64,000 bases of DNA from Pelecanus crispus (GCF_030463565.1 NC_134662.1:5929001-5993000), one strand, 5' to 3'. Positions 33,900-48,464 are shown, numbered from the stretch's first letter. The notes: generated by a model not told the origin, from the letters alone. Translations and numbers: made by a program.

Positions 33900-36800
33900 A
33901 GAAGTTAGGAATTTGGAGCTGGGTTTTTACTTTGTCTATGTGTCATGTTAGACCTTACAGCAAAAATGCAGTTTGTGTTGCTGTGATCTAATGGGTATTT
34001 AGTTTCATATAGATGACATTATGGTTAAGTCTTGTAAAACCGTGGTTTCCAGATATTTGCAGGCTTGCGCGCACGTTACTACATTACCAACGTGAGTGCA
34101 TTTTCAAGGTTCTATACTGGCTTGTCATGCTGTGTTTTTATTTGCTAATATGAAAACTCTGGATCTGGACATTTTGGATTACATAGTTACAGAATATAAT
34201 ACAGCAGCATCGATCCAGAAAAATATATTTCTTATATCTTGCTGCGGCAAATCCTCCATCGTATTTTAAGAGCACTCAGCCACACTGTTGGCCATCTCGG
34301 CAGTGATAAATAGCCACAATAAAAGGCAATTCTACCCACAGGGAATCTTTTCATACAGAGTCAAGTCTGTGAAATTTTTATGGCTGCTTCCCCTGCTGTG
34401 CTTTTTACAAGAGAGATTACCACTTTCTAGAAAAATCTTTGTGACACCTTTTAAGTGACATATTCACTGAATTAAATAAAACAACAAATGAGGTAAATTT
34501 AAGATAAATTAAAAAGACAAAGCAAGTAGGAGAAAAGGTAAGCACATATATGCACACAAACACAAGCATGAGTGCTCACTCCCAGCGCCCACGTGTATGC
34601 ACCCTCTCCTGTTCACTGATACACAGGTCTTATATTCCTGGATACTTTTCACACCTGCAAAATTAAAAGATGCAGGGAATATAAAGGACATTTTTCTCCT
34701 TACATATGTTTTAGCATATGAGATTATACTTTCTTCAAAACTGGAATATTCTCTCCCTGAAATTATGTAAACGTTCATGTCACTACATGATTGTGTGATA
34801 AAGTAGTACAAGAGGGAATGCTAAAATTAGGACAGGGAATGGCTGTATCTGCAGCTTTCCTTGGGACTGTTCTAAGTGAAAAGTGATCGCTAATGAAGTC
34901 TGTGCCAGCATCAGATGAGAAAAGGGCTCCCTTAGGTTAGGAATTATCATGCCTGCACTGCTCTCCAACAGGGAGCGAGCACTCTCAGCGTAATACCCCT
35001 GGAATAATTCATTAGCTCTCAGCAGGGTTGCAGTAGTTACGGGAAATCCTTGTATCATTTTACACTCCGCCCACATGAATTCCAAACTTTACAGTGAGAG
35101 AGTGGGTTTAACTTATAACCCTGTCTTTTGGTGACAATCCAGTCACGTCACATCCTTCATCCTAAAACTGTTCCTGAAAATACATGAGGTCTGCCACAAC
35201 TTGGACAGGTGTTGTAGGTAAAATCTTAACACTAGCTGTGTCCTTATATGCCCACTAATTTCAGACTGTCTGCAGTTCTCAGACATTCCTTCCAGAAACT
35301 GCAGCTGTAACCGTTCCTGTAAATGCTGACCTATCTGCTTAGGCTGGAAACACCTCACTGTCCAAGCAGCATATTCACCACGTTATCTCCTACTGGAGGA
35401 GATGCTGCAGGATTTTTGTTCTTTGGAAGGCACTTTTTGTGGAATTGAGAGCCCATCTAAGCCTGTTTTCTATTTAAAAATGGAGACAGTGTGAATGATT
35501 TTCAGAAGAAGGGGAAACTGAGTTTTGTAATTCCTGAAAATCTGAGTCATTGCTACCCACTGCCAGTTACCACTTCAGGAGCTCAGTCTGGCAACTGTGC
35601 CCCAGTAGGCAGAGGAAGCGGGAAATATTTGGGTATCGTCCAAGAAGAGAAGTTCTTAGCAAATATTTCTTGCTGTTAGAGCGGTGGATGGGAATCAAAT
35701 GTGCGTTGCCCAGGGTTTCGAGAGAGCCTGCGAGCTTTGCTGGTTGTGTGCAGGCAGGCATTGCGCTGCACTGAGCTGCTATTGCACAGTAGTGCCTAGG
35801 CTGAATTTGGCTTCACTGCGAACGCCACTAGTTCTGGAACAAATGCAGAATTCTGCCATCTCTGATGTGTTCTAAGTGCAAATTGGGTGGAACAGAATAA
35901 AGCTGTATATAAAATGCAGCAGATTACAGACCACTTCACTTTCAAATGAAGCTGCAAGCTTACAGCTTCTCTGCTAAGCACAGCAGTCTCACCACATTGT
36001 AACGCTTTGCAGGCTCTAGCAGAGTGAGCGCCTGATGCATTCAGCAGCTTCAGGACTTTTCAGCTTATTTACCTGAAAATACTGAGCTGATGAAGATTCA
36101 GACCAGGCTGGAAAGGAAGAGGAACCATCTTCCCACAGAGAAGATCCTGGCCTGTATCTGGGCTGAAGCTCATGCTGCTATCTGGACTCCCTGAGTGCTC
36201 TTCAGCAGAGACTGCTCGTTAGAGAGGAGATGGCTAATGGCAATGAACAGCAGTCAGTAGTGCCTCTCTCCAGAAAGCTGGCTTTCTCCTTCTTTTAAGG
36301 AAAGCCTGGGAAAATTTCAGCTACTTTGACAGGGACAGTAGGAGATGGTTGACTGTCTGCACTGAGATGCTGTGAAACTTCACTGCATCCTGGAGCGATC
36401 CTTCTGTATTTGAAGAGGACAGATATCTCTATAGCAACCGGTGTTTGTCACTTGGGTAGGATCCCCAGGGTCTCTTTCTAAGGCACTAAATGTGCTCCCT
36501 ATCAGGTGCTGTACACCTGAGGTCCCTTTGTTTGCTACCCGTGACTATTTTAGAAATACTCACCTGTGTATTTTAGCGTCAGGTAAGCCTACCGGTACTA
36601 GTATCATTTATGGTTCGGGCACTCTCAGCCATTTAAAGTAGGTTTCTTGATACCCAGGGAGTATGCCTTTGCCCTGATGCTATTTGCCTTCTGTCAAGCT
36701 GTGCAAGAGTGAATTTACTAAAAGGCGTTTAAACTGTGCACGATAAATATTTACTGCTTTATAGCTGCGTTTGGATTGGAGTACCATCCCCAAAAGAGCA

Positions 36801-39800
36801 GCATGTGGGAAAAGGTAGAAAGAAAACTTCAATAATTTACAAGCTCAAAGGCAGGAAACTGCAGCTGTCAACAGAGAACAAGTGGAGCAGTAACATCTTT
36901 GTCCAAATGCCCTTGGAATGCACGGGGAGAGAAGGTAACCGGTGCAGCTGTCTCGGCAGAGGCCCTACCGGAATGGGTATATCCACCTCACGCTCACAGA
37001 GCACGCTTTTCAGTGTCTTTCTTCCATGCTGGTCTGTGTTCCAGTATCCACAGCATGTTGGTATTTCAGTTTGTTTCAATATGGGTTTCTGTATTTGTTC
37101 ATTATAGCTTTTCCCATAAGAAATGCTGCTTTCTCAGCATCCTGTGGAAACAGAGATGGTGCTATACCAGGCAAGCAGATTCGCTCACTCAGAACCAGTT
37201 TCTGCTTCCCCATTTTCTCAAAGGAGACCACAGTCTATAATTTCTGTGGTGCTCTGCCTTTTCCAAGAAACTGAACTGAGCATGTCAGAGAAAACCAGTA
37301 TCAGCCAGAGTAGCTGCTGTGGTTTTTCTGTTTCTCTCATGAAATGAGATTTAAGAGGTTGGTGTCTATCCTTGTCTGTACTCCCCCTGTATCCCTCTGG
37401 CATACAGAGGAATAATTAAAGAAAAATTAGTAATCTGTGTTTATGGGTTCCTTTTGCAGACAATACTTGGTTAATCTCCACAGTCATCTAGCCAAATAAG
37501 AAGAGATTAACTGACATCCTAATCTATCATAAATCAAACAGGCAGGGAGATGAAGCGTCTTACCTTAAGAGACAAACATTGCAGAGAGCCTGCATTAGGG
37601 TTTAGCCTACATTAGTCTAAATCTAATTTAAGCCAACATTAGGACTCTGAAGTCATGGATTTTTAGACTGTTCTTCAAGGCACTGCAATCTGTGACGTGC
37701 TATATGCATCTCACACTGCATTTACCTGTCACTATTACTGATTCTTGACACTAACGAATCAAAGAAAATTAGCTCACTCACTGATTCAAGCAGTTGGTTG
37801 CAGTGGGACCAGAAGTCCCCAACTAGCAGATCTTTTTTTGGAAAGTCAAGATCTGCCAGCTCGACTGAGAAGCATCAGGGGCTGGGATAATTGGAAAAGC
37901 AGCAGCTTGCTTTCTGCAGGAATGCAGCGTGTGTGTTACGGTTTCTGGTGAGCTTTCTGTAATTTGCAGATCAAAACCAAACAAAATCAACCAGCCAACC
38001 AAATCTTTTCCAGGCACATTCTGGATTTCCTCAGGCTATAAAAATGTTCAAGCCTCTAAACATAACAGACCTGTTTTCCTGCATTCCGCATCTATAGCCT
38101 ACCTGTACCCTAAAGCTAAGAAGAAATCACTGTCTCGCAGTGATTCTTCCTAAAAGGTTACATTCATGAGCTCTCTGAAAAACTTCCTCCCCAAATTCTC
38201 TTTTGGAACATAAAGAAAACAGATAAGAGTCATGATAGAAAATATTAGAAATGGTACTTTTTCTAGGGATAATGTGTGAAAAGATGCAAATGCACAAGTG
38301 TAAAAGAGAGACCAGACTCGAAGATATTCATGAACGTTGATCTTAGCACTATCAACATCTCCTTTGTGTCAGAAATGTCATCACAGAGCTGAAGTGAGTA
38401 GCAACTGTGAGTCACGATGGCAGCGTAGGCTCTGGCATGATAGGGAACTTGTTTTCTCACCGTCTGTCTGTTCCATGAGCCATCATCCCCCAACAGCTTG
38501 CTCACAGACTGCTGCCTTTACAGACCACATGAGAGCAGGATTAAATTCTTAGCCGGGAGGTAATTTTGTGGGTGTTTACCAAGTAAGAACCGCACTGTTG
38601 GTGTCTGATGAAATCCAAACCCCTTTAATTGGCCTTCCCTTACTGTGGATGGGCAGTAAATCTTTCATAGATGTATATTCTGATTTCTCATTATTTCAGC
38701 AAAGAACTAAAATATCTTGAGAGAAAAAGCCTTGCTGCAGCAAAAAGCTGGGTATCTAAGGCTGTAGGAAATGCATGCCATACCAGCCTTACCTTCCATG
38801 TAATCATCAGTCTTGGGTCTCACAGTAGCCAGTTAGGTTCTTTAAAGAATAGCACAAGAACCGTAAAGCAGACAGTTCTAGCTAAGGGCCCAAATAAAGA
38901 GGTGCTACTGTGAAATGCATAGAGCTGTAATTTTTAATGCTTCTATGTCTCCTGTGTGCTATTCGGACCAACACTCTCAGCACTGACCTGTAAAGCACCG
39001 TACAGCCGTGAAATAGGCTGCAGGAAGAAGCAGCAGGCATGTGGCAGCTAATCACCTGGCAAGTGTTAAAAGGAACGACTTCTGCTCAGGAGAGGGCCCA
39101 GGTGGCATCCACCTTTATCTTCTGGCTCTTTCCGCTTAGCTGGATGATATAATTTGGTTACTCTTTGGACAAAACGTGGAAGAATGTACATGCTGTCATT
39201 AATAATGAAAGGAAAAGGAGAAAACAAGAACACCGGTTGCTCTAGGTTGGTGCTCTGTTGTATTGGCTTTGCCCTTTCTCACATAAGCTCTTCAGTATAG
39301 ACATTCTTTCCTTTGTTCTCCCTTTTTTTTTTTTTTTAACTTCAGTTCATTTGCTGTATAGAATTATCAATGTTTTCTGTAAAATTACCTTTTTTTTTTT
39401 TTTCTACAAACACAGTAAGGGCTGTAGAGCTTTCCCTATCTGTGAAGCTGATCTGCAACGATGAAAAAGCTGCAGACACTGGGTTTGGCTCGCTCTCTGT
39501 AACAGAGAAGGGAAACCTGTCAATCAACAAGAAATGCTGAGAGCAGCAACGGAAACACTTTGCTTTTTCCATCAGGCAACCAGGGCCTCTTTGAGGATTA
39601 AACCTATTGCTAAATTTAGCTACATCTCACTAGAGTTAGTATCAGGAGTTATCAGATCAGAACATCTTTGGAGGGAATGACGTCTGTCCCATGGAAGTCT
39701 AAGCCCTGGCATGCTTCTCTCCTACCCCGTGCTGCAGCGGAGTTTGGAGCCGGGAATGTTCTGCACAGCCAGCACGGCATGGGACTCTGGAGACATCGTG

Positions 39801-41220
39801 GGGTTTTTCAAAGCACTTGAAACACCTACTCTCATCAGCCTGCTCTTGTTTATTGTTCCGTCCAGGTCCTGAGCAAAATTTGTTCGTAACACTGAAATGG
39901 ATGTCATGGGAGAGGAGAATGTTTCATGTGGTTTAACCATTCTAGTGCTTTTTTCTGGAGGTTTTTTTTAATATGCATAAGGCTTGCACTGACCCTCTTT
40001 TCCATCAGCTGGGTCATACAGAGACTTCAAATCCCACACTCCAGTGCAACTTGTATTCTCAACTGCTTTGATAAATTAAGGAGTATTAATAAACATTTTA
40101 AAAGAGTTAGATCTGGGGGGAGACAAGTGAAACCCTTCAGAAAATAAATAGCCCTTTGCAGGTCCTCATTTAGTAAGGCAGGCAGATCGACTGCGTTGTG
40201 TTTTCCTCATTGCTCCCATCTGTGCCATGGAAGCAAGTTACTCCAATGCCCAGCTACCATTTTCATTCTGGTTGGAGCAGAGTCTTAAGGAAGAAGTGTA
40301 TCTACAGGTAAATTAGGGCTTCAGAAGTGTAGGAGCATCCCTGTAGAACCCTGTGTCCCTGCAGGAATGCTTAAAATACACTGCTTTTTGAAGGATCCGT
40401 CTTTGCTTCTTGGGATGAAGTACACTTGTCTGGAATTGTACCAAAGACTACCAGCACTGAGCCATGGAAATTCTAAGAAAGGTTCAATCTCTCTCACTGT
40501 GAAAGGCTTCACTAAATGAAACTTGTGACTCTTCTTTATGGCAGTTGTCTTCTCAATACTAATCCCATTCCAGATAAGGTACTTTGAAGGTGTACAGAGC
40601 TTTAATTTTAACATCTCTTGGATTATTTCTCCTCTCTGTTCTTTGTTAGCAGCTGTGATTTGAGTCAGTCCAAAAGACTTTGAAGAGCAACGTCTCTGGC
40701 ATGTAGAAAGCAGCAGCTAACAGTACCATGCTAAATAAATATTCACACTCATTCAAAGCATTTTGATTTTTTTCACTTTTAAATAGCAATACTGAAACTC
40801 CACATAAACTTGCTAGAATTGTGTGTGTGGGTGTATGTGCATGTTTATATTTACCTGTCCCAGGTGAATGTCCTCCTTCCTCTTACAGTGACAAAAAGAA
40901 AGGCAGATTCAACTGGTATGAACACCAAAGGAAGTTAGTTTCCTTACTTCCCTTCCAGAAATCTCAAGGTCTGCTTGGACGACAACACTCCAAATACAAC
41001 AAAAGCAATGCACCTTTTACCACGTTATTTCTGTTTATAACGTGCTCAGGCACACTTGTAGGACATACCAAAGTTTGATCTCTCTCTTCAGTCAGAATCA
41101 TTTTGTCATCGGGCCAAGGAGACTTTAAGTAGATCAAGGAGCCTGTGGCTGCCGAGGCTGGCGAGAGTAAAAGAAACACACGTATTTCCTCAACTGCCGG
41201 TGGACAATCAGAGTCACTTC
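33900..41220. other. Gene-free region between NWD1 remnant and TMEM38A
   Basis: I find no exon with paired splice sites and family resemblance, including the missing NWD1 N-terminal part. T-rich tracts lie at about 39322-39338 and 39391-39403. Short open frames occur on both strands at chance level. Confidence 0.5.
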
Positions 41221-41226
41221 ACAATT

Positions 41227-41232
41227 TTTATT
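41227..41232 (-). terminator. TMEM38A: Candidate TMEM38A polyadenylation signal
   Basis: TTTATT on the plus strand reads AATAAA in ACAAATAAAAATTGTGAAGTG on the coding strand. It would give a 3' UTR of about 1.9 kb after the stop at 43120. Confidence 0.45.
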
Positions 41233-43119
41233 TGTTGACTGCTTTTATAAAACAAAATTCCCCTTGAATCAGACATCTCATAAAACATTTATAGTCTTGT
41301 GCATGCTAGTGATACATTGTGTTTCAGTAGACCAGCATCTGCAAAACCAGACAGTTGAGTTGTCAGGTAGAATTCCTGTTTTCTACTGAAAGGGAGGGAA
41401 ACTCACAAAATTAAGGCACTGTCAAAACCCAAGCCCACAAATCATTTGCCCTTTTGTACTGGCTTTCATCTGGTTGCATACAAGAAAATTTTTTTTAATT
41501 AACCATCAGTCTCAGTTTTGAACAGGGACACCAAAAAAAACCCCATGCTTTTCTTAAATCCTCCTATTTATATTCCCAGTTGCAAGATGACAGCAGCAAA
41601 CATCTTATTGCTAGGGATGGCAAAATGCTGCCTAACTGAAAGCCCAGTGCTACCTCCCCATGCGTGCCGTTTTCACCACGGTGATCCCAGCCCTTGGCGA
41701 TTAAAAAAAACCTCAGAACGAGTTCTGGTCTTTTGGGTGCAATGCTTACAATGACACTTTTAAGAACAAAATCAGTTATAAGAACAGCTTAAAACTAGTC
41801 TAAAAGCCAGTATTCACTAAGCAGAACATGAACGGACGGACAGACTCCTCCCTGAGCCATGCAAGGCATTTCATATTCTTCTTCACTCATTGGGCACAAG
41901 CTGCTTTCACAGACCAGTAGTTTGGCTGACAGGGACCTACAAAGGATAATCGATATCTTCAGCTGGTGTGCTTTAACAGTCCTTTAAAGTAGTTTTAATC
42001 AGCTGGTGTGAAATCCACTTCTTCAGCCTCTACATCTTAATTTAAGAATATAGGAAATGTTCCTTCCTGCATCCAGTGAGAGTGTTCAGGCTGTCCTTTA
42101 GCACACCAAAATCACTGCTTCGAGCACAAAGCAGCACGTAGCTGTGGGCTTAGGACCATGCGTGGAAGTATCCAATTCTCTCTATAAAGACGCAACATTT
42201 TAAAAAAGCCAGTTTCAGGTCTATGAATTAGGTGCCCTGGCAATTATAAATAAATAGTAATAAATACTTATTTACACTCACACAGCCTTTTTGTATCCCC
42301 CAGGATTACAAACAAACCAGAACCATGCTTCTTCCCTAGTTAAATATGATCAGGTTTGAGGTGGGACACACTATTATCAACAACGTGCAGCAACGCTACA
42401 CAACAGTTTAGAATAATAACAGTACCGATACGTAGCACTTGGAGCATTTCACAGCTTCAAAGCTCTTGCAAACACAGACTTAGTTAAGAAAGTGACAGTG
42501 TTCTATCCATTAAGAATCAGAGGGAACTTAGGTGAGAGAAATGGAGTTCAGCTAGACACCAGAGTCGACATCCTTACTGCATATAAAATGTCACATTAAT
42601 TGGAAATATGGCAGACGTGGGAGCTAGGAGAAATTAGATCAGGCTCATATGAGACCATTTAATTTCCTTGAGTATGAAATCTAATTTCCACATTGATGGT
42701 GTCTAAACATTTTGTCATTTTGGTACACATCAAAAAGGTCAATGAAAACTCAAAGGAACTTAGGAGCTGCAGGAGCACAAACCATTACCTCCATTCATAA
42801 ATGAACACAGTGAAAGATTTTACATCAATTGAAAATGCTGCATTGTAATTGCTGAGAGCTTGGGAACTGGCACCCACTTATCATCCTGGCACGAATCTAC
42901 AAATCCCTGAAAATATTATCAGAGTAGAGACAGAGACCAAGAAGCAAGCAGCAGCACAGAGAACACAAATGAAATTCAGGGACCCGCCTGGCAGTGTCTT
43001 GGCTTCCACCTCTCCTCTGCAGTCAGAGAGGAGGACTGGAGGATAAAGGAGGTCACAGGTGGCTTTGAGACTCAGCTCTGGAAGAATTTGCTTGGCCTGT
43101 TTACTGCGTGGTTGCTTTT
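41233..43119 (-). other. TMEM38A: Presumed TMEM38A 3' untranslated region
   Basis: AT-rich, non-coding sequence downstream of the TMEM38A stop. Its extent depends on the candidate poly(A) signal at 41227. Confidence 0.45.
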
Positions 43120-46100
43120 TTATTCAGCTTTTTTTGCTTTCCGTTTCCTTGTGCCTTCATTTAGCTCCTCTTTTGACTTTGCAGGAGGCGGCGGAGGATG
43201 GGAAACCTCATGGGAGGCCCCATGCTGATTGTGATGATGACTACTGTGTCCACTGGAAACATAGCCAAAGAAAACTGGGCAGATGAAGCTTTCCACCGGA
43301 GCAAAAGGTGAGGCGTGAGAGTGAGTGGCCGTCATGAAAACCTGCCGTGCAACAGTGAATAGTTAAAGATCACAAACACCAGCTACAAAATACGAACTAG
43401 TAAGGAGCATTCCACTTACCCCAGATAAATGTCCCTATTGCTACATGGCTCAAGGCTGTATCACAAGGATCTTCTACCATATTGCCTATATGATGGAGAA
43501 TTTAGCCTATAATCTCCCGAGCAGCTCCTCCCTGGTATGTACAGCCAATGCCTTCAGTAGTGGCTTAGGAAGGTGAACACCCCTAGCTTAAGTCTGTACC
43601 CTTTCTCTGGTACTGCAGATTTGTTAGCAGCAAACCTGCTGTAAACTTACCTTGCAAATTATCATGAACATGGTGAAAAAGAAGATGAGGTTGGCTTCAG
43701 AGATAGGGAGCCAGCGAGTTTGTTGCAGAGTGAAGAGGATTGTGCCATACAGACTAGCCTTTGTAGGGCTAGAAGAGAAATAAAGAAGTTTTCCAGGAGG
43801 TTTGCATCGTTTGCATGCAGTCCCGAATGGTTCTTTACATTCCGTTTTTGGTCTGACAGAGAATTTACAGGCTACCTACTTACAAGGACATACGAAGAAT
43901 TTCGTTTGTTTCTGGCTTCCAGATCCCACGCAGCAGTTGCTCGAAGTTAGACATCAAGGCAACACCAGAACCTGTGAAAGAGTAAACGTGAACAGAACCG
44001 CCACCCCAAAAGAGAGCTCTGCTGTCTTTTCTAGATCCCCAAGGGATAAGGATAACCTAAGGGGAACAAAAGGTTCATGACATTCTTCCCAAATTTAAAG
44101 GAAGTTAGCCTAAAACAACAGAGCAGGGCAAATGCTTTCTAGACCTTCTATAAAGCGTGTCCTGATGCAGGGAAAGGGCATTTGCCTGCTCCATTTACTG
44201 ATGCTCAAATGCTTGCTCCAAACAAAAGCTAAAGGAAAACCGACTGGGCTGTTTCAACACCGATAGAACCCCCCTGAAAAGATACGGGCGAGGCCAGAGA
44301 CAGTAGAACACAGGAGAAAGAAGAATTCCTGAATTCTACACCCATATTTCATAGTCACTCCAGTTCTTCATGCCTCCATTAAAGTTAGATGATGACTCAA
44401 CTGACAACTGTTCTGCGAGTACGAATAAATACGCGTGTTCTGGGGAACTTGATTGACTGAAGCCAGCTGACCACATCCGCTAGCCAGCCTGCTGGTCAGT
44501 GCTCCGTGATGTGGTCACCTTAAGCTTCCCTCACAGATCCTCCCGTCCCTCCCCACAGGGCTGGGTGCCTCCCCGCTGTGTTAAGAGCATCTCGTGTCTC
44601 ACCTTTGACCCATCCAGTAGCCATCATAATGAACCACCCGTGGTGGTAACGGTGATGAGCATGGTGGACCCCAGCTGCAATTTTGCGAACTCTGACCACC
44701 TCCTTCATTGCCACAAAGATGAGCTTCACAGGCAGAAAGCTAACGCACTTGTAGAAGAGGTTCATGGGACAGAAGAATATCAAATACCTGGAACAAAACC
44801 ACAAAGAATTTAAGGACCCATTTGTTTGTCCTGATCTGGGATGTACAGCGAGGATTAAGAGTACTGCGGTGTTAGCCTGAATTATGTCGGGGAGAAGGAA
44901 ATGCTGGTTCTGTCACGCAGAAGCTCATACGCCCCATACGCACCAAGGAAATTAAACTCGGAGTAACCGTGGTTAATTTGCACACATTTCACTAACACTA
45001 TGAAGAAAATGCCCCCAAATCTTCAGCGCATGCCACTCCTCTATGTGGTATCAGCACAGCGCAGGCTGCTTTTGCGGTTTGGTCGCAGTTCAGCTGCAGC
45101 AGCTATGAATAGAAATGCCCGGCGATTGGACTGGACCCAGCCCGTGTAATCAAAGCATTAGACAACTGGTCAGAGCAACTGGCAACTAGATCTAGGAATA
45201 CAAAAGACTCAAAGACTACCTCACCCCACCTCTTCTTTCTCCAGTTAATCCAAGCAAGATAACACACGCGTGTCACACAAACAGAATACCTCCCTTCACA
45301 CCGGGTGGTTTTGTACACAGTCAGCGGTGTCTCATGCTTAATAAATTAGGTGAAGTGCGAAGGACTCACCAGACTGCTGTGGCCAGGATGACACTGGAGT
45401 TATTACTGAAGTAAGCAATAGGTGGTTCTCCAAGTAGCAGATCAGCAAGTATGTAACTTCCAAAGCAGTGCAGCATAGCGCAAAGCCAGGAGGCAAAAGG
45501 GCTCTTACGAGACATCTCCACGGCTCCTGTGAAACAAATTCTAAATGAGAAGATGGATTCAGCAAATAAGCAGAAGCTTCAAGACCCTCTAAGAAAGAGG
45601 ATTGCAGTGCATGTTCTCCAACAAAATAAGTCAAAGAAAAGTGCTTGTAAAACAAAGTACAAAAATGTATATTCTGTGAAACCCGAACAAGTACCAGGTA
45701 TTGTCAAGAAATGCTATGTGTGATCACAGCTTGCAGGCCCCCCATAAGGTTTCAAATGAACTGAGTCATTAGAAGTTCATCTCCTGTATTTGCTGCTACT
45801 TACTGCAATCAGAAAGAACAATTTTTCCCTTGAAATCAATGTCTTTTTACAGTCTAAAAATAAAATGCATACTAGTACCATTCTCTCCATTGCTTCAACC
45901 TAGGTGCCCTCTAGAATTCATGAACAATCTGTTCAGCTCTTTCATTCATAAGATAACCTGTAAAAATAGAACAGTAATTCTTAATCTTTATTTGAAAGAA
46001 GAGGATTTGAGGATTCTTCCCTGCTCCTGTACTAGTTTGGAAATGCCCTTTGAAAATACAGCTAGATATTAACACAGTGTTACTATTTGGTAATACATTA

Positions 46101-48464
46101 TGGTCTCCACCCACAACCTTCTATTGCCTTTTTTTCATTCCTCTAGCCTTTTCATCCACCTCTGTACTTCTTCAAGGAAGTCTCTCAAGAACATCAATTC
46201 TGTAAGATTGTTTCATCCCCTTAAACTGCTCCGGAGTTCTTTGTGCAGCGTTTCAGATACCAAACTCTGTTCAGTAGGCCAGTAACAGGCAGTCGAAAGA
46301 GAGAATGCTAAAATGTTACGTCAACCTTACCAACAGTGGCCTACCGTAAAGAGCAGTAAGTGAATCAGCATATGCTGAAACTATGACCGCTCATACTCCC
46401 CCATCCTCAAAAGACATTTGAACCAGGTGGAAACACAGTAGAAGCGAGATAGCTGCAACAGCCGTGACATGAAGCTGCTTCTATAGGAACCTGAAGTTTA
46501 GCTTAAGGCTTAAATTTAGTATCGCCTGTTTTTCTTTGGCTCCATGGAGCCATGCTGTCCAGACACTGATCTTCAGCACTGGAGCTGTGCGATGAAGCAG
46601 CATAGGAATCTAGTGAAAAGTACACCCCAGCCTTATCCAGTCCAAGTGGATTACTGGGCTTACATATTTTTAAAAGCTATTTTCATAAGGGTTGCCTGTT
46701 AACCGTGCAGGACTTAATGCTGCAAGACAGCTGTAAGTGATCAGGCCTTGAAAACCCAGCACTTCTGTTTACATGGAGTTTAAATAGAACAGTATGTAGA
46801 TTGTACAGCACAGAGATCGCACAACCGGAGGATTTAAAAACCATACCAAAGCATGGGGGGTGGGGGGGTTTTCTCCTCAGTCATCGGGCAGTTACACTGA
46901 AACTGTTCAAAACGGGGCATGAAGAGTGCGCACACTATCAAAAATACGCAGAGAAGGTGGCATTTGGAAGATACCAAGGCACGGTCAGACTGCAACAGCG
47001 CAGAAAGTGAAAGCTAAGATGAAGATATATCGATCTTTACAAGATAAGCCCAGGAGAACAAACAAAGCAAGGTCAGTTAGGGTGCCTGAGAACAGGTTAC
47101 AGCATGGTCTGGAAGGTGGGGAAAAACCAAGGTTTTACTTACAGCCTTTTTGTATATAAATAGGAGGAGAGTATTGTCACAAAAATAGAAAAGCCAAGCA
47201 ACTGGACAGAAATGTAACGCTGAGTCCTGGGATAGCAGCAAAGAAGCGACTGAACTTAAATACTTCAATGTGGTTGGAATCCAATCTTAAATAAAATGCG
47301 AGATTAATTTTCAAAATCAGAGTGGCTAGTTCTCGGGGTTTCTTTTCTGCTTTGTATTTATAGAGTCATAGAATCATTTAGGTTGGAAAAGCCCTTTAAG
47401 ATCATCCAGTCCAACCATTAACCTACACTACCAAGTCCACTCTAAGCCAATCAAGGGTAGGCCAGACTGAACCATGTCCCCAAGTGCCACCTCTGCCCGG
47501 TTTTTGAACGCTTCCAGGGATGGGGACTCCACCACCTCTCTGGGCAGCCTGTTCCAATGCTTGACCACCCTTTCTGTAAAGAAATTTTTCCTAATTTCCA
47601 ACCTGAACCTCCCCTGGCGCAGCTTGAGCCCATTTCCTCTCGTCCTATCGCTAACTACGTGGGAGAAGAGCCCAACACCCACCCCACTACACCCTCCTGT
47701 CAGGCAGTTGTAGAGAGCGATCAGGTCTCCCCTCAGCCTCCTCTTCTCCAGGCTGAACACCCCCAGCTCCCTCAGCCGCTCCCCGCCAGCCCTGTGCTCC
47801 ACACCCTTCCCCAGCTCCGCTGCCCTTCCCTGGACACGCTCCAGCACCCCAATGTCCTCCTTGTGCTGAGGGGCCCAAAACTGGGCACAGCATTCCAGGT
47901 GCGGCCTCACCAGCGCCGAGCACAGGGGCACAATCACCTCCCTGCTCCTGCTGGCCACACTGCTCCTGACACAAGCCAGGATGCTCTTGGCCACCTTAGC
48001 CACCTGGGCACACTGCTGGCTCATGTCCAGCCGCTGTCGACCAGCACCCCCAGGTCCGTTTCGGCCAGGCAGCTCGCAGCCGCTCCTCGCCACAGACGCG
48101 TGTGCCAGAGCCCCTGAACAAAGCCAGGCTCGGAGCCCCGCGGCTGCGCACGGCGACAGCGGGCAGCTGCGGGGCGGGCGGCGTTACCGGTTCACGCACA
48201 AAAATGCCGGGTTTGTGCCTGAGAAACCGCGGCGGGAGCCTCGCCGCGCTTCCCCCGACACGCCCCGTGCCACTCACCGCCCTCACGGCCCGGGTCCCGC
48301 CCTGACTGGCGGGGCCCCCGCCCCAGCGGGCCGCACTCACCGGGCTCGTACTTGAGGTAGAGGACGGAGACGATGAAGTAGGCCGCGTCGAAGAGCGGGA
48401 AGACGGGCAGGGCGGCGAAGGCGGCCGCCAGCTCCCCGAGCTGCAGGGCCTCCGCCAGCTCCAT
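43120..48464 (-). CDS. TMEM38A: TRIC-A, trimeric intracellular cation channel type A, six coding exons
   Basis: A monovalent cation channel of the sarcoplasmic/endoplasmic reticulum that supplies counter-ion current during calcium release. Coding exons in order: 48341-48464, 45370-45526, 44603-44787, 43884-43971, 43651-43768, 43120-43341. All are GT-AG and in phase, for 297 residues (human 299). Landmarks: N-terminus [80 protein letters not shown]; the [20 protein letters not shown] segment of the pore region; [18 protein letters not shown]; and a histidine- and proline-rich tail ending [10 protein letters not shown], where KKAE fits a KKXX ER-retrieval signal. Nearly every segment matches human TMEM38A. 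Intron 1 carries a CR1 insertion. Confidence 0.97.
47364..48095 (-). mobile_element. CR1 LINE, 5'-truncated copy with uninterrupted ORF2 C-terminus
   Basis: About 730 bp of CR1 in antisense to the plus strand, so in the same orientation as TMEM38A, within its intron 1. The 3' end is at 47364 (TCATAGAATCATTTAGGTTG on the plus strand). A frame of about 220 codons (47428-48093) encodes the end of the CR1 reverse transcriptase protein: [71 protein letters not shown] and [20 protein letters not shown]. It has no start region or endonuclease, so it is a dead fragment, though little decayed. Confidence 0.93.

Noticed and set aside
34783-35358. Two minus-strand open frames upstream of the NWD1 remnant, considered as NWD1 N-terminal exons
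   Set aside because: The translated residues do not match the NWD1 N-terminal region and lack convincing splice sites.
36736-37403. Cluster of overlapping open frames of 60-125 codons between NWD1 and TMEM38A
   Set aside because: No family resemblance, no splice-site pairs, and similar short frames occur at chance throughout the intergenic DNA.
47428-48093. 221-codon open frame in TMEM38A intron 1 considered as a host gene
   Set aside because: The protein is the C-terminal end of CR1 reverse transcriptase and the DNA ends in a CR1 tail.
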